From assembly GCA_963666965.1 (NCBI GenBank), contig OY762939.1:930001-994000 (forward strand): DNA of 64,000 bases. Direction: 5' to 3'. Numbering within the stretch: position 1 is the first letter of the stretch; each line of letters begins with the position of its first letter. Below, piece by piece: positions 51,523 through 60,074 of the stretch. The DNA comes from Proruminimicrobium sp963666965 (GTDB lineage: Bacteria; Elusimicrobiota; Endomicrobiia; Endomicrobiales; Endomicrobiaceae). Both the position numbers and the translations under genes were made by a program. The notes below the pieces were generated by a model, which was given only the letters and a program-made list of their open reading frames with translations, searched no databases and was not told the DNA's origin.

Positions 51523-52256
51523 CTACAGTTATAAAAACAGATAAATTATCAAAATGCTTCAAAATAGGCACAAGAGAACGGCTGACGCTTTTTACATCTT
51601 TAAGATATAAAATGACGGGGACTCTTCCGTCAAAAGAATTGTGGGCATTGAAAGATGTATCATTTTCCGTTAAAAAAGGGGAAATGATTGCTGTTATAGG
51701 TCATAACGGCGCCGGTAAGACTACGCTGTTTAGAATTTTATCCGGCATTATGAAACAGACAAGCGGAACTTTTGATATAAGTGAAGAAATATCATGTATG
51801 TTTGAGCTTGGTCTGGGATTTAATTTAAGGTTTACGGCCTTGGAAAATGTTTATCTTTACGGAGCGCTGCACGGCATCACAAGAAAAGAGATTGATAAAA
51901 AAATGGATTTAATAGTTGAGTTTGCCGAACTTGGAAATTTTATGGGAGCAAAACTCGGAGAATTTTCATCAGGTATGATAGCACGGCTTGCTTTTGCTAC
52001 CGTGATACAAACATTAAAAGGTATAATACTTGTTGATGAAGTATTAAGCGTAGGGGATATTGCTTTTCAGAAAAAATGTATTAATGCCTTTGAAAAAGTT
52101 TTAGCGGAAGGTCATACTGTGTTATTTATATCACACGGTCTTGGCGATGTCAAAAAATACTGTACAAATGCGCTTTATATAGACCATGGAACGCAGATGG
52201 CTTTCGGACCTGTTGATGAAGTGGAAGGCATGTATAGACATAAAATGAATTTATAA
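51519..52256 (+). CDS. ABC exporter ATPase (Wzt/TagH-like, without carbohydrate-binding domain)
   Basis: The 245-residue ATPase energises the adjacent permease. Walker A is VIGHNGAGKTTLFRIL, the Wzt-type signature is LGEFSSGMIARLAFA, Walker B is GIILVDEVLSVGD and the switch His is LFISHGLGDV. It ends after the nucleotide-binding domain, so it lacks the C-terminal glycan-recognition domain found in some Wzt proteins; export then does not require a chain-terminating modification. The ATG overlaps the permease stop (ATGA). Confidence 0.93.
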   Translation: MTTVIKTDKLSKCFKIGTRERLTLFTSLRYKMTGTLPSKELWALKDVSFSVKKGEMIAVIGHNGAGKTTLFRILSGIMKQTSGTFDISEEISCMFELGLGFNLRFTALENVYLYGALHGITRKEIDKKMDLIVEFAELGNFMGAKLGEFSSGMIARLAFATVIQTLKGIILVDEVLSVGDIAFQKKCINAFEKVLAEGHTVLFISHGLGDVKKYCTNALYIDHGTQMAFGPVDEVEGMYRHKMNL

Positions 52257-52265
52257 GGATATTTG

Positions 52266-52418
52266 ATGAAAAAATTTTTAAAAGATTTTTGGGATTTTTT
52301 TTGGGAGAAAAAAGCATGGTGGCTTATTCCCATGTTCTTAGTTTTTCTTGTTTTGGGGCTTTTGATTGTCTTTGCTAAAAGCAGCGCAGTAGTCCCTTTT
52401 GTTTACGTTTTATTTTAA
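52266..52418 (+). CDS. DUF5989 small membrane protein (50 residues)
   Basis: The short frame reads KKFLKDFWDFFWEKKAWW, then a single membrane helix (LIPMFLVFLVLGLLIVFA), then KSSAVVPFVYVLF. This matches the DUF5989 family, whose members are about 50 residues, end in a similar SAVAPFIYTLF-like tail, and often accompany SxtJ-like proteins and surface-glycan genes. The function is unknown. AAGGA lies a few bases before the ATG, nine bases after the ATPase stop, and the radical SAM gene follows 18 bases later. Confidence 0.82.
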   Translation: MKKFLKDFWDFFWEKKAWWLIPMFLVFLVLGLLIVFAKSSAVVPFVYVLF

Positions 52419-52436
52419 TTAAGGAAGATATAAATT

Positions 52437-53264
52437 ATGGAAAAAATTAATTTTGTTTGGGATTCGCATTACAGATGTAATTTCAGGTGTCCTTACTGCT
52501 GGTTTGATAAAAATTGGGAGGATATGGATAAGTTAAACAAATATCCGCCTTTAAGCGAGATGATTGCATTGTGGGAACGTCTTTATAAAATGTACGGTGA
52601 ATGCCATTTGATGATAACAGGCGGCGAACCTATGCTTTATCCTAATTTTATAGAGCTTATTGAAGCAATTTCAAAGTGGCATACCATAAAAGTGACGTGC
52701 CAGCTTTCGGGAGATATGTTTACTTTTGCAAGAAAATTAAATCCCGAGAGAGTAAGACTTGATATGAATTTTCATCCGCTTGAAACCAAACTTGAGCCGT
52801 TTATAAGAAAAGTTTTATATCTTTACAAATATGGTTTTAAAGGCGGAGTTTGTTATTTGGCTTATCCTCCAAATATGGATAAAATAAAATTTTATGACGA
52901 TGAATTTAAAAAACACGGAATAATGATGGCGCTTGCCGCTTTTTGGGGAGAATATAACGGTAAAAAATATCCTGAAAGTTATACAGAAGAAGAAAGAGAA
53001 ATGATGAAACCTTATCTGGGTGATATTGACAGACAAAAATACCATCTTGAAGGCAGAAAAACAAAGGGTAAACTTTGCAGAGCAGGCCAGATTTACGCTT
53101 CAATTAAGGCTGACGGAACAGTTACAAGATGCGGACCTTTGAGCAATAAACCATTCGGCAATATTTTTGATAAAGATTTTAAATTGTTTGACAAGCCTAT
53201 GCCGTGCGAAGCCGAAGTCTGTCCGTGCGACGAATACAAATGGATAGTTGACGAGGAAAGATAA
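52437..53264 (+). CDS. radical SAM protein with C-terminal cysteine cluster
   Basis: A 275-residue protein with the radical-SAM 4Fe-4S motif CNFRCPYC at residues 13-20 and LMITGGEPMLYP, the GGEP SAM-binding motif. The C-terminal third has additional Cys residues (KLCRAGQ, TRCGPL, CEAEVCPCDEYKW), resembling a SPASM-like auxiliary cluster. Such enzymes modify peptides, sugars or cofactors by radical chemistry. The substrate is unknown; it is the first of three successive radical SAM genes behind a glycan exporter. Confidence 0.85.
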   Translation: MEKINFVWDSHYRCNFRCPYCWFDKNWEDMDKLNKYPPLSEMIALWERLYKMYGECHLMITGGEPMLYPNFIELIEAISKWHTIKVTCQLSGDMFTFARKLNPERVRLDMNFHPLETKLEPFIRKVLYLYKYGFKGGVCYLAYPPNMDKIKFYDDEFKKHGIMMALAAFWGEYNGKKYPESYTEEEREMMKPYLGDIDRQKYHLEGRKTKGKLCRAGQIYASIKADGTVTRCGPLSNKPFGNIFDKDFKLFDKPMPCEAEVCPCDEYKWIVDEER

Positions 53265-53266
53265 AA

Positions 53267-54883
53267 TTGAAAATAGCCCTTATTAAAGCTCCATGGTGGG
53301 TTCGTTACTGTCCTCCTTATATACTTGCATATTTTTCATCGTATCTTAGAGAGTCGGGCCATAAAACATTTTGTTTTGACCTAAATAATTTATTTTATCA
53401 CAGATGCGACGATGAAAATAAAAAGTACTGGGATAACAGAGATTTTTATTCGGTATGGGAAAATAATACATTTACGGATACGATACTGGAAATTTCAAAA
53501 GCTGATTCTCTGATTCAAGAAATAGTTGAAACAGGATCGGAAATTTTTATTTTTGATACTCATACTCCGTCTGTAAATATAAGTTATGAGGTTGCACGCA
53601 GAATTAAACAAATCAATAAGAACGCGGTGGTTGTATTTTTAGGGCATAAAGCCGCAAAAACGCAAATGGCATATGATTTTGCCGAACAGCCTTTTATTGA
53701 TTACGTATGTTACGGAGAAGCCGATATACCCCTAAAAGAACTTTTAGAAAAATTACAAAAAGGATTTGATGTTACAAATCTTCCAAAATGCAGGGGATTT
53801 TTATTCAAGTCAAACGGCAGCGTTGTCGACTGCGGAGATTCTGATTTTATAAAAGATATTGATGATGTGCCGATTCCTGATTATTCAGATTTCAAAGAAG
53901 ATATTTTAAATAACAGATATTCTCAGCCTCACAGGCTGGATATTCTTGATTCAAGAGGATGTATCAATGCCTGTCATTTTTGCTATGAGAGGCTGTTTTG
54001 GCCTAAATACAGAACAATGAGCGCCCAAAAGTTATATGAGCAGATTGTAAAACATACAAGAGATTTTCCTCAGATAAATTATTTTTATTTTAACGGTCTT
54101 TTACTTAACGGTAATTTAAAAGTTTTGGAGGAATTCTGCGATTTAATCATAGATAACGGAATAAAAATTTCATGGGCCGGCCAGGCTGCAGTCAGAAATG
54201 ACATGAGTCCTGAACTTCTAAAAAAAATGAAAAAAGCCGGATGCGGATGGTTAGGATACGGCATAGAATCCGGCTCTCAAAAAGTTTTAAATGCCATGAA
54301 TAAAAATTTTGACATAAAAAATGCGCTGGCTCTTTTTAAAAATACAAGGGATGCGGGTATATCATTTCAAATAAACATTATGTGCGGATTTCCGGTTGAA
54401 ACTGAAGAAGATTTCGAAAACACACTTGATTTTTTAAAAATGGCAAGACCTTATGTAAATTCTATTCTTGCAAGCCAGTCATTCTTTACTCTTGAAAAAT
54501 GCACATTTATTAAAAATAATCCTGAAAAATTCGGCATAACGGACGCTTCGCATCATTTATATTGGAAATCAAAAGACAACGATTATGCAAAAAGGTTTGA
54601 AAGATACGAAAGACTTTGCCGCCTTGCCATTGAACTTAGATATCCTGAAACATCAGGAATAAGTGCGGTAAAACCGGACAAATGGTTTTTGCTGGGAGAA
54701 TATTATTTTTATGATAAAAAATTTGAAAAGGCCAGAGAATGTTATCAGAAATCGGCTGACATTGAATTTAAATCAAAGGAAATTTTTAAAAAATTGATTG
54801 AAACATCAGCAAAACTCAACGATAACGAATCAAAAATAAAATATGAAAACCAATTAAAAACAATTTTCGGAGAAACCGATTGA
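53267..54883 (+). CDS. B12-binding-type radical SAM protein with C-terminal TPR
   Basis: The 538-residue protein starts at a TTG (53267) two bases after the previous stop. Residues 1-170 look like the Rossmann B12-binding domain of class B radical SAM enzymes (IALIKAPWWVRYCPPYILAYF, VVVFLGHKAAK, YVCYGEAD), without the classical DxHxxG loop. The radical SAM core has SRGCINACHFCYERLFW near residues 228-244 and GWLGYGIESGSQKVLNAMNK. A short TPR-like pair (WFLLGEYYFYDKKFEKARECY) ends the protein. The reaction is unknown; methyl transfer or ring chemistry is possible. Confidence 0.85.
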   Translation: MKIALIKAPWWVRYCPPYILAYFSSYLRESGHKTFCFDLNNLFYHRCDDENKKYWDNRDFYSVWENNTFTDTILEISKADSLIQEIVETGSEIFIFDTHTPSVNISYEVARRIKQINKNAVVVFLGHKAAKTQMAYDFAEQPFIDYVCYGEADIPLKELLEKLQKGFDVTNLPKCRGFLFKSNGSVVDCGDSDFIKDIDDVPIPDYSDFKEDILNNRYSQPHRLDILDSRGCINACHFCYERLFWPKYRTMSAQKLYEQIVKHTRDFPQINYFYFNGLLLNGNLKVLEEFCDLIIDNGIKISWAGQAAVRNDMSPELLKKMKKAGCGWLGYGIESGSQKVLNAMNKNFDIKNALALFKNTRDAGISFQINIMCGFPVETEEDFENTLDFLKMARPYVNSILASQSFFTLEKCTFIKNNPEKFGITDASHHLYWKSKDNDYAKRFERYERLCRLAIELRYPETSGISAVKPDKWFLLGEYYFYDKKFEKARECYQKSADIEFKSKEIFKKLIETSAKLNDNESKIKYENQLKTIFGETD

Positions 54884-55998
54884 AAGAACTTAGAAATTTT
54901 ATTTACAAATTCGGAGAATTTATAGAAAAAACCGTTCCTCAAAGAGATATATCGTGCGTTGCGCCGGAAGAACTTCATTTTGAACTTACATATAACTGTA
55001 ATACGCAATGCATAATGTGCAATCTGGACGCTCTTAAAAATAAAGACAAAAAAGAAATGACGTTTGATGAAATAAAAAAAATCGTTTCTCAGTCCGATTT
55101 TTTAAAAAATATAAGATTTATTGTTGTAAGCGGAGGGGAACCTCTTTTAAGACACGATATTACGGACATAGTAAAATTTTTAAGAGAGCAGTATCCTGAA
55201 ACTGAAATATTAATCCTTTCAAATTTATATGACGGACATCTTGTTTTTGAAAAACTCAACGCAATAAAAAAAGAAACCGGGCTTTATAAAATATCGATAG
55301 GCACTTCAATAGATGCAATCGGAAAAGACCACGATAATATAAGAGGCCGCAGCGGAGCATTTGAGAATTTGTCATCTAATCTTGAAAGGCTCAAAAAAGA
55401 ATTTCCGGAAGTTTATTTTAGTTTGAATTATACTCTTATGCCGGATAACTGCGATAAAATGGTTGATGTTTACGACTGGTGTGCTGATAGAGGCTATCAT
55501 GTTTCTTTTCAGATGTTTGTTCAAAAAAAAGAAACAAAACAATTTGCATGGGATAATAACGTCGTTGAAAAGATAGAAAAACAGATAGATATCATAACAC
55601 GCAAAATGGCTAAAGAATGCAATATATCGGAATTTGATGAAAATATATTTTTGCAGAATGAAGGACTGACTTCCAGATTCCTTTCTCTTTATTATATAAT
55701 CAAATACATAAAAAATCCGGCCAGATTTTTCCCGAATTGCCCTTGCGGTGAGAAGTATGCCATGGTAAATCCTTACGGCGAGGTTTATTTTTGTCCGGTT
55801 CACAAAAATATTTTTGCAGGCGATCTTAAAAAAGATTCTTTTGATGAGTTATGGAAATCCAAGCAGGCAAAAGAAGCCAGAGAATTTTTTAATGCGAGAA
55901 AATGCCACTGCTGGCTTACGTGTACAAACGGATATATGCTGCAGGACGGTATATTTTACGGCAAAATGCTGTATATAGCTCAAAAATATAAAAAATGA
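54880..55998 (+). CDS. radical SAM/SPASM domain protein
   Basis: A 372-residue protein beginning at a TTG that overlaps the previous stop (TTGA). The cluster motif is ELTYNCNTQCIMCNLDAL near residues 35-48, and FIVVSGGEPLLR is the GGEP region. The C-terminal SPASM domain has CPCGEKYAMVNPYGEVYFCPVHKN and KCHCWLTC, with enough Cys for an auxiliary cluster. SPASM enzymes often modify peptides or act as dehydrogenases. Its stop overlaps the GT2 start (ATGA). Confidence 0.87.
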   Translation: MKELRNFIYKFGEFIEKTVPQRDISCVAPEELHFELTYNCNTQCIMCNLDALKNKDKKEMTFDEIKKIVSQSDFLKNIRFIVVSGGEPLLRHDITDIVKFLREQYPETEILILSNLYDGHLVFEKLNAIKKETGLYKISIGTSIDAIGKDHDNIRGRSGAFENLSSNLERLKKEFPEVYFSLNYTLMPDNCDKMVDVYDWCADRGYHVSFQMFVQKKETKQFAWDNNVVEKIEKQIDIITRKMAKECNISEFDENIFLQNEGLTSRFLSLYYIIKYIKNPARFFPNCPCGEKYAMVNPYGEVYFCPVHKNIFAGDLKKDSFDELWKSKQAKEAREFFNARKCHCWLTCTNGYMLQDGIFYGKMLYIAQKYKK

Positions 55999-56984
55999 AT
56001 AAAATAACGGTAGCAATCATTTCATCGAATAATAAATACGAATATCTGAAAGAAACAATTTCGTGCGCGCAGAAATTTGATTCGGATGTTTTTGTTCTTG
56101 TTAACGGAGCCGATGTTAAAATCGAAGATTTTTTAAAGCAAACAAAAGATTTTTATCCGAAACTTATTTTTGAAACGATCAGTGATAAAATCGATAAATC
56201 ATCTGCCAGAAATATATGTGTTGAAAAAATAAATGCCGATGTTATATATTTCCTTGACGACGATGCTTTTTTTACTGCCGACAATATTAAAATTTTAAAT
56301 GAAAAATTTAATAAATTTCCCATTGCAGGCGTTATAGGCGGACCTAATCTGACTCCTGAAAATTCATCAAATTTTGAAAAACTAAGCGGAATAATGCTCT
56401 CAACTTATTTTTTGTCATGGAAAATGAGCAGCCGTTATGCGGCTTTCGGCAAAGACAGACTCACTGACGATACTGAATTGATATTATGCAATTTGGCAGT
56501 AAGAAAAAGTTTTTTTCAAAGATATAATCTGAAATTTGAAAAAAAACTTCATTATAACGAGGAAAATCTTTTGCTTGAACAAATGAAAAAATGCGGCGTA
56601 AAGTTTTTATATACGCCGGATTTGATTGTTTATCATCACAGGAGAAGTTCGTTGTATCAGTTCTTGGTTCAGGTTTTTAATTCAGGTAAAGGAAGAGCGT
56701 TAATGCCTTTTTTTATGCCGTCAAGCCTGCATTTTGTCTATATGTTTCCGGCAGTTTTTGTTTTATATATAGTATGGAGCATTTTCTTTAAAACAAAATT
56801 TATTTTATTGTTTATATATTTGCTTCTTACGATTAATAATATAGCCAATGCGGTTTATAATAATAAACTGAAGTTTTCTGATATACCGGTGATGTTTTTG
56901 ATTTCAATTTCTGCGCATATATCATACGGATCCGGATTTATAGCCGGTTTGTTTAACGGAGCGTTATGGAAAATAAAAAAATAA
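55995..56984 (+). CDS. membrane-bound family 2 glycosyltransferase
   Basis: The 329-residue protein has an N-terminal GT-A domain (VAIISSNNKYEYLKETISCA, SSARNICVEKINADVIYFLDDDAFF with the DxD motif) and two or three C-terminal membrane helices (YMFPAVFVLYIVWSIFF, FILLFIYLLLTINNIANAV). YHHRRSSLYQFLVQVFNSGKG before the helices is typical of processive or membrane GT2 enzymes. It is coupled to the SPASM gene upstream, and its end overlaps the HprK-like gene by 19 bases. Donor and acceptor are unknown. Confidence 0.85.
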   Translation: MNKITVAIISSNNKYEYLKETISCAQKFDSDVFVLVNGADVKIEDFLKQTKDFYPKLIFETISDKIDKSSARNICVEKINADVIYFLDDDAFFTADNIKILNEKFNKFPIAGVIGGPNLTPENSSNFEKLSGIMLSTYFLSWKMSSRYAAFGKDRLTDDTELILCNLAVRKSFFQRYNLKFEKKLHYNEENLLLEQMKKCGVKFLYTPDLIVYHHRRSSLYQFLVQVFNSGKGRALMPFFMPSSLHFVYMFPAVFVLYIVWSIFFKTKFILLFIYLLLTINNIANAVYNNKLKFSDIPVMFLISISAHISYGSGFIAGLFNGALWKIKK

Positions 56985-57973
56985 TTTTAAATTTTTACGG
57001 CGTCGGAGTTTTGATTTCAGGATACTCGGCGATTGTAGACAGAATAGGCGAGGATTTTGCTTATTTTTTAAGTAATTCAGAAATCTCAAACGATATTGTT
57101 GTAAATATCAATTTTTCCAAACCGGATTACGGACGTATTCCTGAAATATGCGCTTCAATGTATAAAAACGACTGTATAATTTATGATAAAGACAATTTAA
57201 GATATGCAGATTATTCCGGCAAGGCTCTTGTGATATTTGACAAGAAAAAAAATTCCGCAGAATTTTTTTCTCTGAATTCGGACTTGCTTTATGAAATTGT
57301 TTATTTGTTCATTCATTCAAGAGCCGGAGAGTTGCTTGACAGAAAAGGGCTTCACAGAATACATGCCTGTTCGTTTTCTTTTGAAGGAACGACTTTCGTG
57401 TGTATGCTGCCTCAGGGCGGCGGCAAAAGCACACTGCTTTATAATTTGCTTAAAAATAAAAAAATAAAACTTCTTTCTGATGATACGCCTTTGATAGACA
57501 TGAAAGGAAATATCCTGCCTTTTCCGATAAGAATCGGCATTTGTTCGGATTCCGATACATCAGATATTCCGGAAGAATATATATCCGTTTTTAACAGAAG
57601 GCAATTTGGAACCAAAAAACTTATAAGTTATTCTTTTTTTAAGGATAGAATAGAAAAAGAACGTAATCGTATTGTTTTTATATGCGGCGCAAGATGCTTT
57701 TCTTCCAAACCCGCCATATATAAAATCGGAAGATTTAAAGTTTTTTGCGAACTTTTTAAAAATTGCATAGTTGGATACGGGCTTCCTCAGGTCATAGAAT
57801 ACTTTCTTTCCGGCGGATTTAAAGATTTAAACAAAATACCTGTTGTTTTTTCAAGATTTTTGGCATGTTTTGCGGTTTTATTTAAATACAGACAAGCGTA
57901 TAGGTTTCATCTTTCCGGCAATACATCTTTAAATGCCGAATTTTTTATTGCAAGATTTTCAAAAACACAATAA
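56966..57973 (+). CDS. HPr-kinase-like P-loop protein
   Basis: A 335-residue protein. After an N-terminal region of unknown fold, LHRIHACSFSFEGTTFVCMLP leads into the P-loop PQGGGKSTLLYNLL (about residues 149-162), and KLLSDDTPLID matches the Asp pair of HPr kinase/phosphorylase. The C-terminal HPrK signature is not seen and there is no PTS gene nearby, so it is more like the HprK-related kinases that occur in biosynthetic clusters. It may phosphorylate a pathway intermediate or carrier. It is the last gene of the exporter/radical-SAM operon. Confidence 0.7.
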   Translation: MENKKIILNFYGVGVLISGYSAIVDRIGEDFAYFLSNSEISNDIVVNINFSKPDYGRIPEICASMYKNDCIIYDKDNLRYADYSGKALVIFDKKKNSAEFFSLNSDLLYEIVYLFIHSRAGELLDRKGLHRIHACSFSFEGTTFVCMLPQGGGKSTLLYNLLKNKKIKLLSDDTPLIDMKGNILPFPIRIGICSDSDTSDIPEEYISVFNRRQFGTKKLISYSFFKDRIEKERNRIVFICGARCFSSKPAIYKIGRFKVFCELFKNCIVGYGLPQVIEYFLSGGFKDLNKIPVVFSRFLACFAVLFKYRQAYRFHLSGNTSLNAEFFIARFSKTQ

Positions 57974-58001
57974 TTTTACAAATAAAATCAATGAAAGCGT
58001 C

Positions 58002-58030
58002 TTGACAATGAAAATCTCTTTTTATATTAT
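58002..58030 (+). promoter_or_regulatory. promoter of the zapB/zapA-like genes
   Basis: A perfect TTGACA (58002-58007) with TATTAT (58025-58030) at 17 bases; an overlapping TATAAT at 58028-58033 has a 20-base spacer. With either choice transcription starts within a few bases of the GTG at 58037, implying a very short or absent leader. Confidence 0.55.
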
Positions 58031-58036
58031 AATACA

Positions 58037-58264
58037 GTGGAAGAAGAGTTGAGAATTCTATCAATAAAACTTGGCAAATTATCAAAGGCTTATAAGAAAT
58101 TGCTGGAAGATAATGAAAGACTTAAAGCCGATGTAGGGTATTTGAAAAAAGAAGAAGCCAATTATAAAGCCCGTGTTATTGAAAATGAAATATTGAAAGA
58201 GAAGCAGAGACGAGCAGTAAAAAAACTTGAGGCTGTTTTAAAAAAGATTTCCAAGGGCGAATAG
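58037..58264 (+). CDS. small coiled-coil protein (ZapB-like)
   Basis: A 75-residue, highly charged protein predicted to be one continuous coiled coil (LGKLSKAYKKLLEDNERL, then heptad-like Leu/Ile spacing to the end). Size, coiled-coil nature and position directly before a ZapA-like gene suggest a ZapB-type cell-division factor, but coiled coils carry little family information. The frame opens with GTG at 58037; a TTG at 58049 is an alternative. The next gene starts four bases after the stop. Confidence 0.6.
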   Translation: MEEELRILSIKLGKLSKAYKKLLEDNERLKADVGYLKKEEANYKARVIENEILKEKQRRAVKKLEAVLKKISKGE

Positions 58265-58268
58265 TATA

Positions 58269-58586
58269 ATGGATATTTCCGAAAACAAAATCATGGGCGT
58301 AGATGCCTCAATGCTGGGAGTTTCGAGCGACGGTTCTGACGAATTGTTTATTGATTCTCCTGCCCAGATTATGAAATTTGTGAATGAAAAATACGAAGAA
58401 ATCAAAAACAATGATAAGTATAAAGATATAATTGACACAAGAGTACTTAGGGCTTTGACAACTTTTGAGATAGCAAAAGAATTGTTGACAATTAAAGGGA
58501 ATGAAGCAGGACTTTTAGATACAAATACTAAAAAGATAAAAGAGCTCATCAAAGTAGTTGATGATGCTCTTCAGGTTCCTGAGTAA
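58269..58586 (+). CDS. ZapA-like cell division protein
   Basis: A 105-residue protein. FIDSPAQIMKFVNEKYEEIKNN followed by TRVLRALTTFEIAKELLTIKG and a C-terminal coiled helix fits the ZapA pattern, an FtsZ-ring crosslinker. The N-terminal strand region is diverged. The call is strengthened by position: downstream lies a candidate 6S RNA, and two genes on is the 5-formyl-THF cyclo-ligase gene, reproducing the zapA-ssrS-ygfA neighbourhood of proteobacteria. It is moderately sure. Confidence 0.6.
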   Translation: MDISENKIMGVDASMLGVSSDGSDELFIDSPAQIMKFVNEKYEEIKNNDKYKDIIDTRVLRALTTFEIAKELLTIKGNEAGLLDTNTKKIKELIKVVDDALQVPE

Positions 58587-58594
58587 TAGATTTG

Positions 58595-58755
58595 ACCCTA
58601 CATTGTTGGTGATTCTTTGTTAATGTATTTATTCCTATGAAGTTCTTTAGGAGAATTGCAGGCGAGTTATGTAATTTTTTACATAAACCCTGTTTCTCAC
58701 TTATAAAAAAGGGCTTTAAATACTTAACAGACACGGCAAATGTGGGGTTGTTTTT
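58595..58755 (+). ncRNA. candidate 6S RNA
   Basis: A long hairpin-like RNA is encoded between the zapA-like gene and rarA. Its ends pair as ACCCTACATT (58595-58604) with AATGTGGGGT (58739-58748), one G-U. A further 15 pairs join TTTGTTAA-T-GTATTTA (58616-58631) to TAAATAC/TTAACAGA (58717-58731), with a single bulged T. The central part has a TTATGTAA/TTACATAA hairpin and a CCCT/AGGG hairpin. A run of eight T follows (58751-58758). Size (~160 bases), rod shape and location support 6S RNA, which binds sigma70-RNA polymerase. The central bubble is not proven. Confidence 0.5.
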
Positions 58756-58760
58756 TTTCT

Positions 58761-60074
58761 ATGAACCAGAAAGATTTTTTTAAAAGCAGTTCGGATTCTT
58801 CAGGCAGGCACAGCCCGTTAGCTTCAAGGATGGCTCCTAAAACTCTTGAAGATTATATGGGTCAGGCCAATATAGTTGGAGACGGAAAGCTTCTGAGAAG
58901 AGCAATAGAGGCTGACAGTATAGGTTCGGTAATTTTTTACGGACCGTCGGGAAGCGGCAAGACTGCTCTTGCAAGCATAATAGCTTCCCAGACCAGTTCC
59001 TATTTTGAAAAAGCAAATGCAGTTTTAATAGGCATAAGCGATATACGTGTAATATTAGACCAGGCTAAAAACAGGCTGGCGATGTACGGCAAAAAAACTA
59101 TTTTAATGCTGGATGAAATCCATCATTTTAACAGGACTCAGCAGGATGCGCTGCTGCCGGATATAGAAAACGGAATAATTACGCTTATAGGAATAACAAC
59201 TGAAAATCCGTTTTTTTATATTAATTCGGCAATACTTTCAAGAACTACTGTTTTTGAGTTTCAAAAACTGGCTGACAAAGATCTTTTAAAAATTTTAGAT
59301 TCTGTTATTTCAGATAAAGAAAGAGGATTCGGCAATCTGAATATAAAATTTTCTGATGACGCCAAACAGCATTTGATAAAAAATGCAAACGGAGATGCAA
59401 GAAGATTTTTAAATGCCGTTGAAATAGGCGTTTTATCTACGCTGCCAGATCCTTCAGGCTTACGGCTTTTTGATTTAAAAGTGGCTGAGGAATCGATACA
59501 GAAAAAAAGTATTGTTTATGACAGAAAAGGCGATCAGCATTACGATCACATTTCGGCTTTCATAAAATCAATGAGGGGTTCTGATCCGGATGCGGCCGTT
59601 TATTGGATGTCAAAGATGCTTGTTGCAGGCGAAGATCCGAGGTTTATAGCAAGAAGAATTATAATATGCGCATCGGAAGATGTCGGCAACGCCGATCCCA
59701 GGGCTTTGACTCTTGCTGTTTCGGCAATGCAGGCTATTGAATTTATAGGAATGCCGGAAGCAAGAATTATTCTTGCGCAGGCTGCCGTTTATGTTGCAGC
59801 CGCGCCAAAATCGAACGCTTCTTATATCGCTGTTAATATGGCCATAGATGAAGTAAAAAACGGCAAAAACAGAGAAGTTCCGGATCATTTAAAAGATGCT
59901 TCCGGAGACGGTGAACAATTCGGACACGGAAAGGATTATAAATATCCGCATGATTTTGAAGATCATTACGTTGAGCAAAAATATTTTGATGACCCTGTAA
60001 AATTTTATGTGCCGACAAATCAGGGATATGAGGTAAAAATAAGTGAACGACTTAACAAAATCAGAAAAAAGTAA
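58761..60074 (+). CDS. rarA: replication-associated recombination protein A (RarA/MgsA AAA+ ATPase)
   Basis: A 437-residue AAA+ ATPase related to RuvB and clamp loaders, acting at stalled replication forks. Seen are PLASRMAPKTLEDYMGQ, Walker A FYGPSGSGKTALAS, Walker B TILMLDEIHHFNRTQQD, sensor 1 GITTENPFF, arginine-finger region NSAILSRTTVFEF, and the C-terminal MgsA domain with ASEDVGNADPRAL. The ATG at 58761 is chosen; an ATG at 58740 lies inside the candidate 6S stem. No Shine-Dalgarno is visible before 58761, only a T-run. It overlaps the next gene by 32 bases. Confidence 0.94.
   Translation: MNQKDFFKSSSDSSGRHSPLASRMAPKTLEDYMGQANIVGDGKLLRRAIEADSIGSVIFYGPSGSGKTALASIIASQTSSYFEKANAVLIGISDIRVILDQAKNRLAMYGKKTILMLDEIHHFNRTQQDALLPDIENGIITLIGITTENPFFYINSAILSRTTVFEFQKLADKDLLKILDSVISDKERGFGNLNIKFSDDAKQHLIKNANGDARRFLNAVEIGVLSTLPDPSGLRLFDLKVAEESIQKKSIVYDRKGDQHYDHISAFIKSMRGSDPDAAVYWMSKMLVAGEDPRFIARRIIICASEDVGNADPRALTLAVSAMQAIEFIGMPEARIILAQAAVYVAAAPKSNASYIAVNMAIDEVKNGKNREVPDHLKDASGDGEQFGHGKDYKYPHDFEDHYVEQKYFDDPVKFYVPTNQGYEVKISERLNKIRKK

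Noticed and set aside
58740..58760. Start of rarA at the ATG at 58740
   Set aside because: It would add seven odd residues (WGCFFS...) and lies inside the closing stem of the candidate 6S RNA; the ATG at 58761 fits the family.
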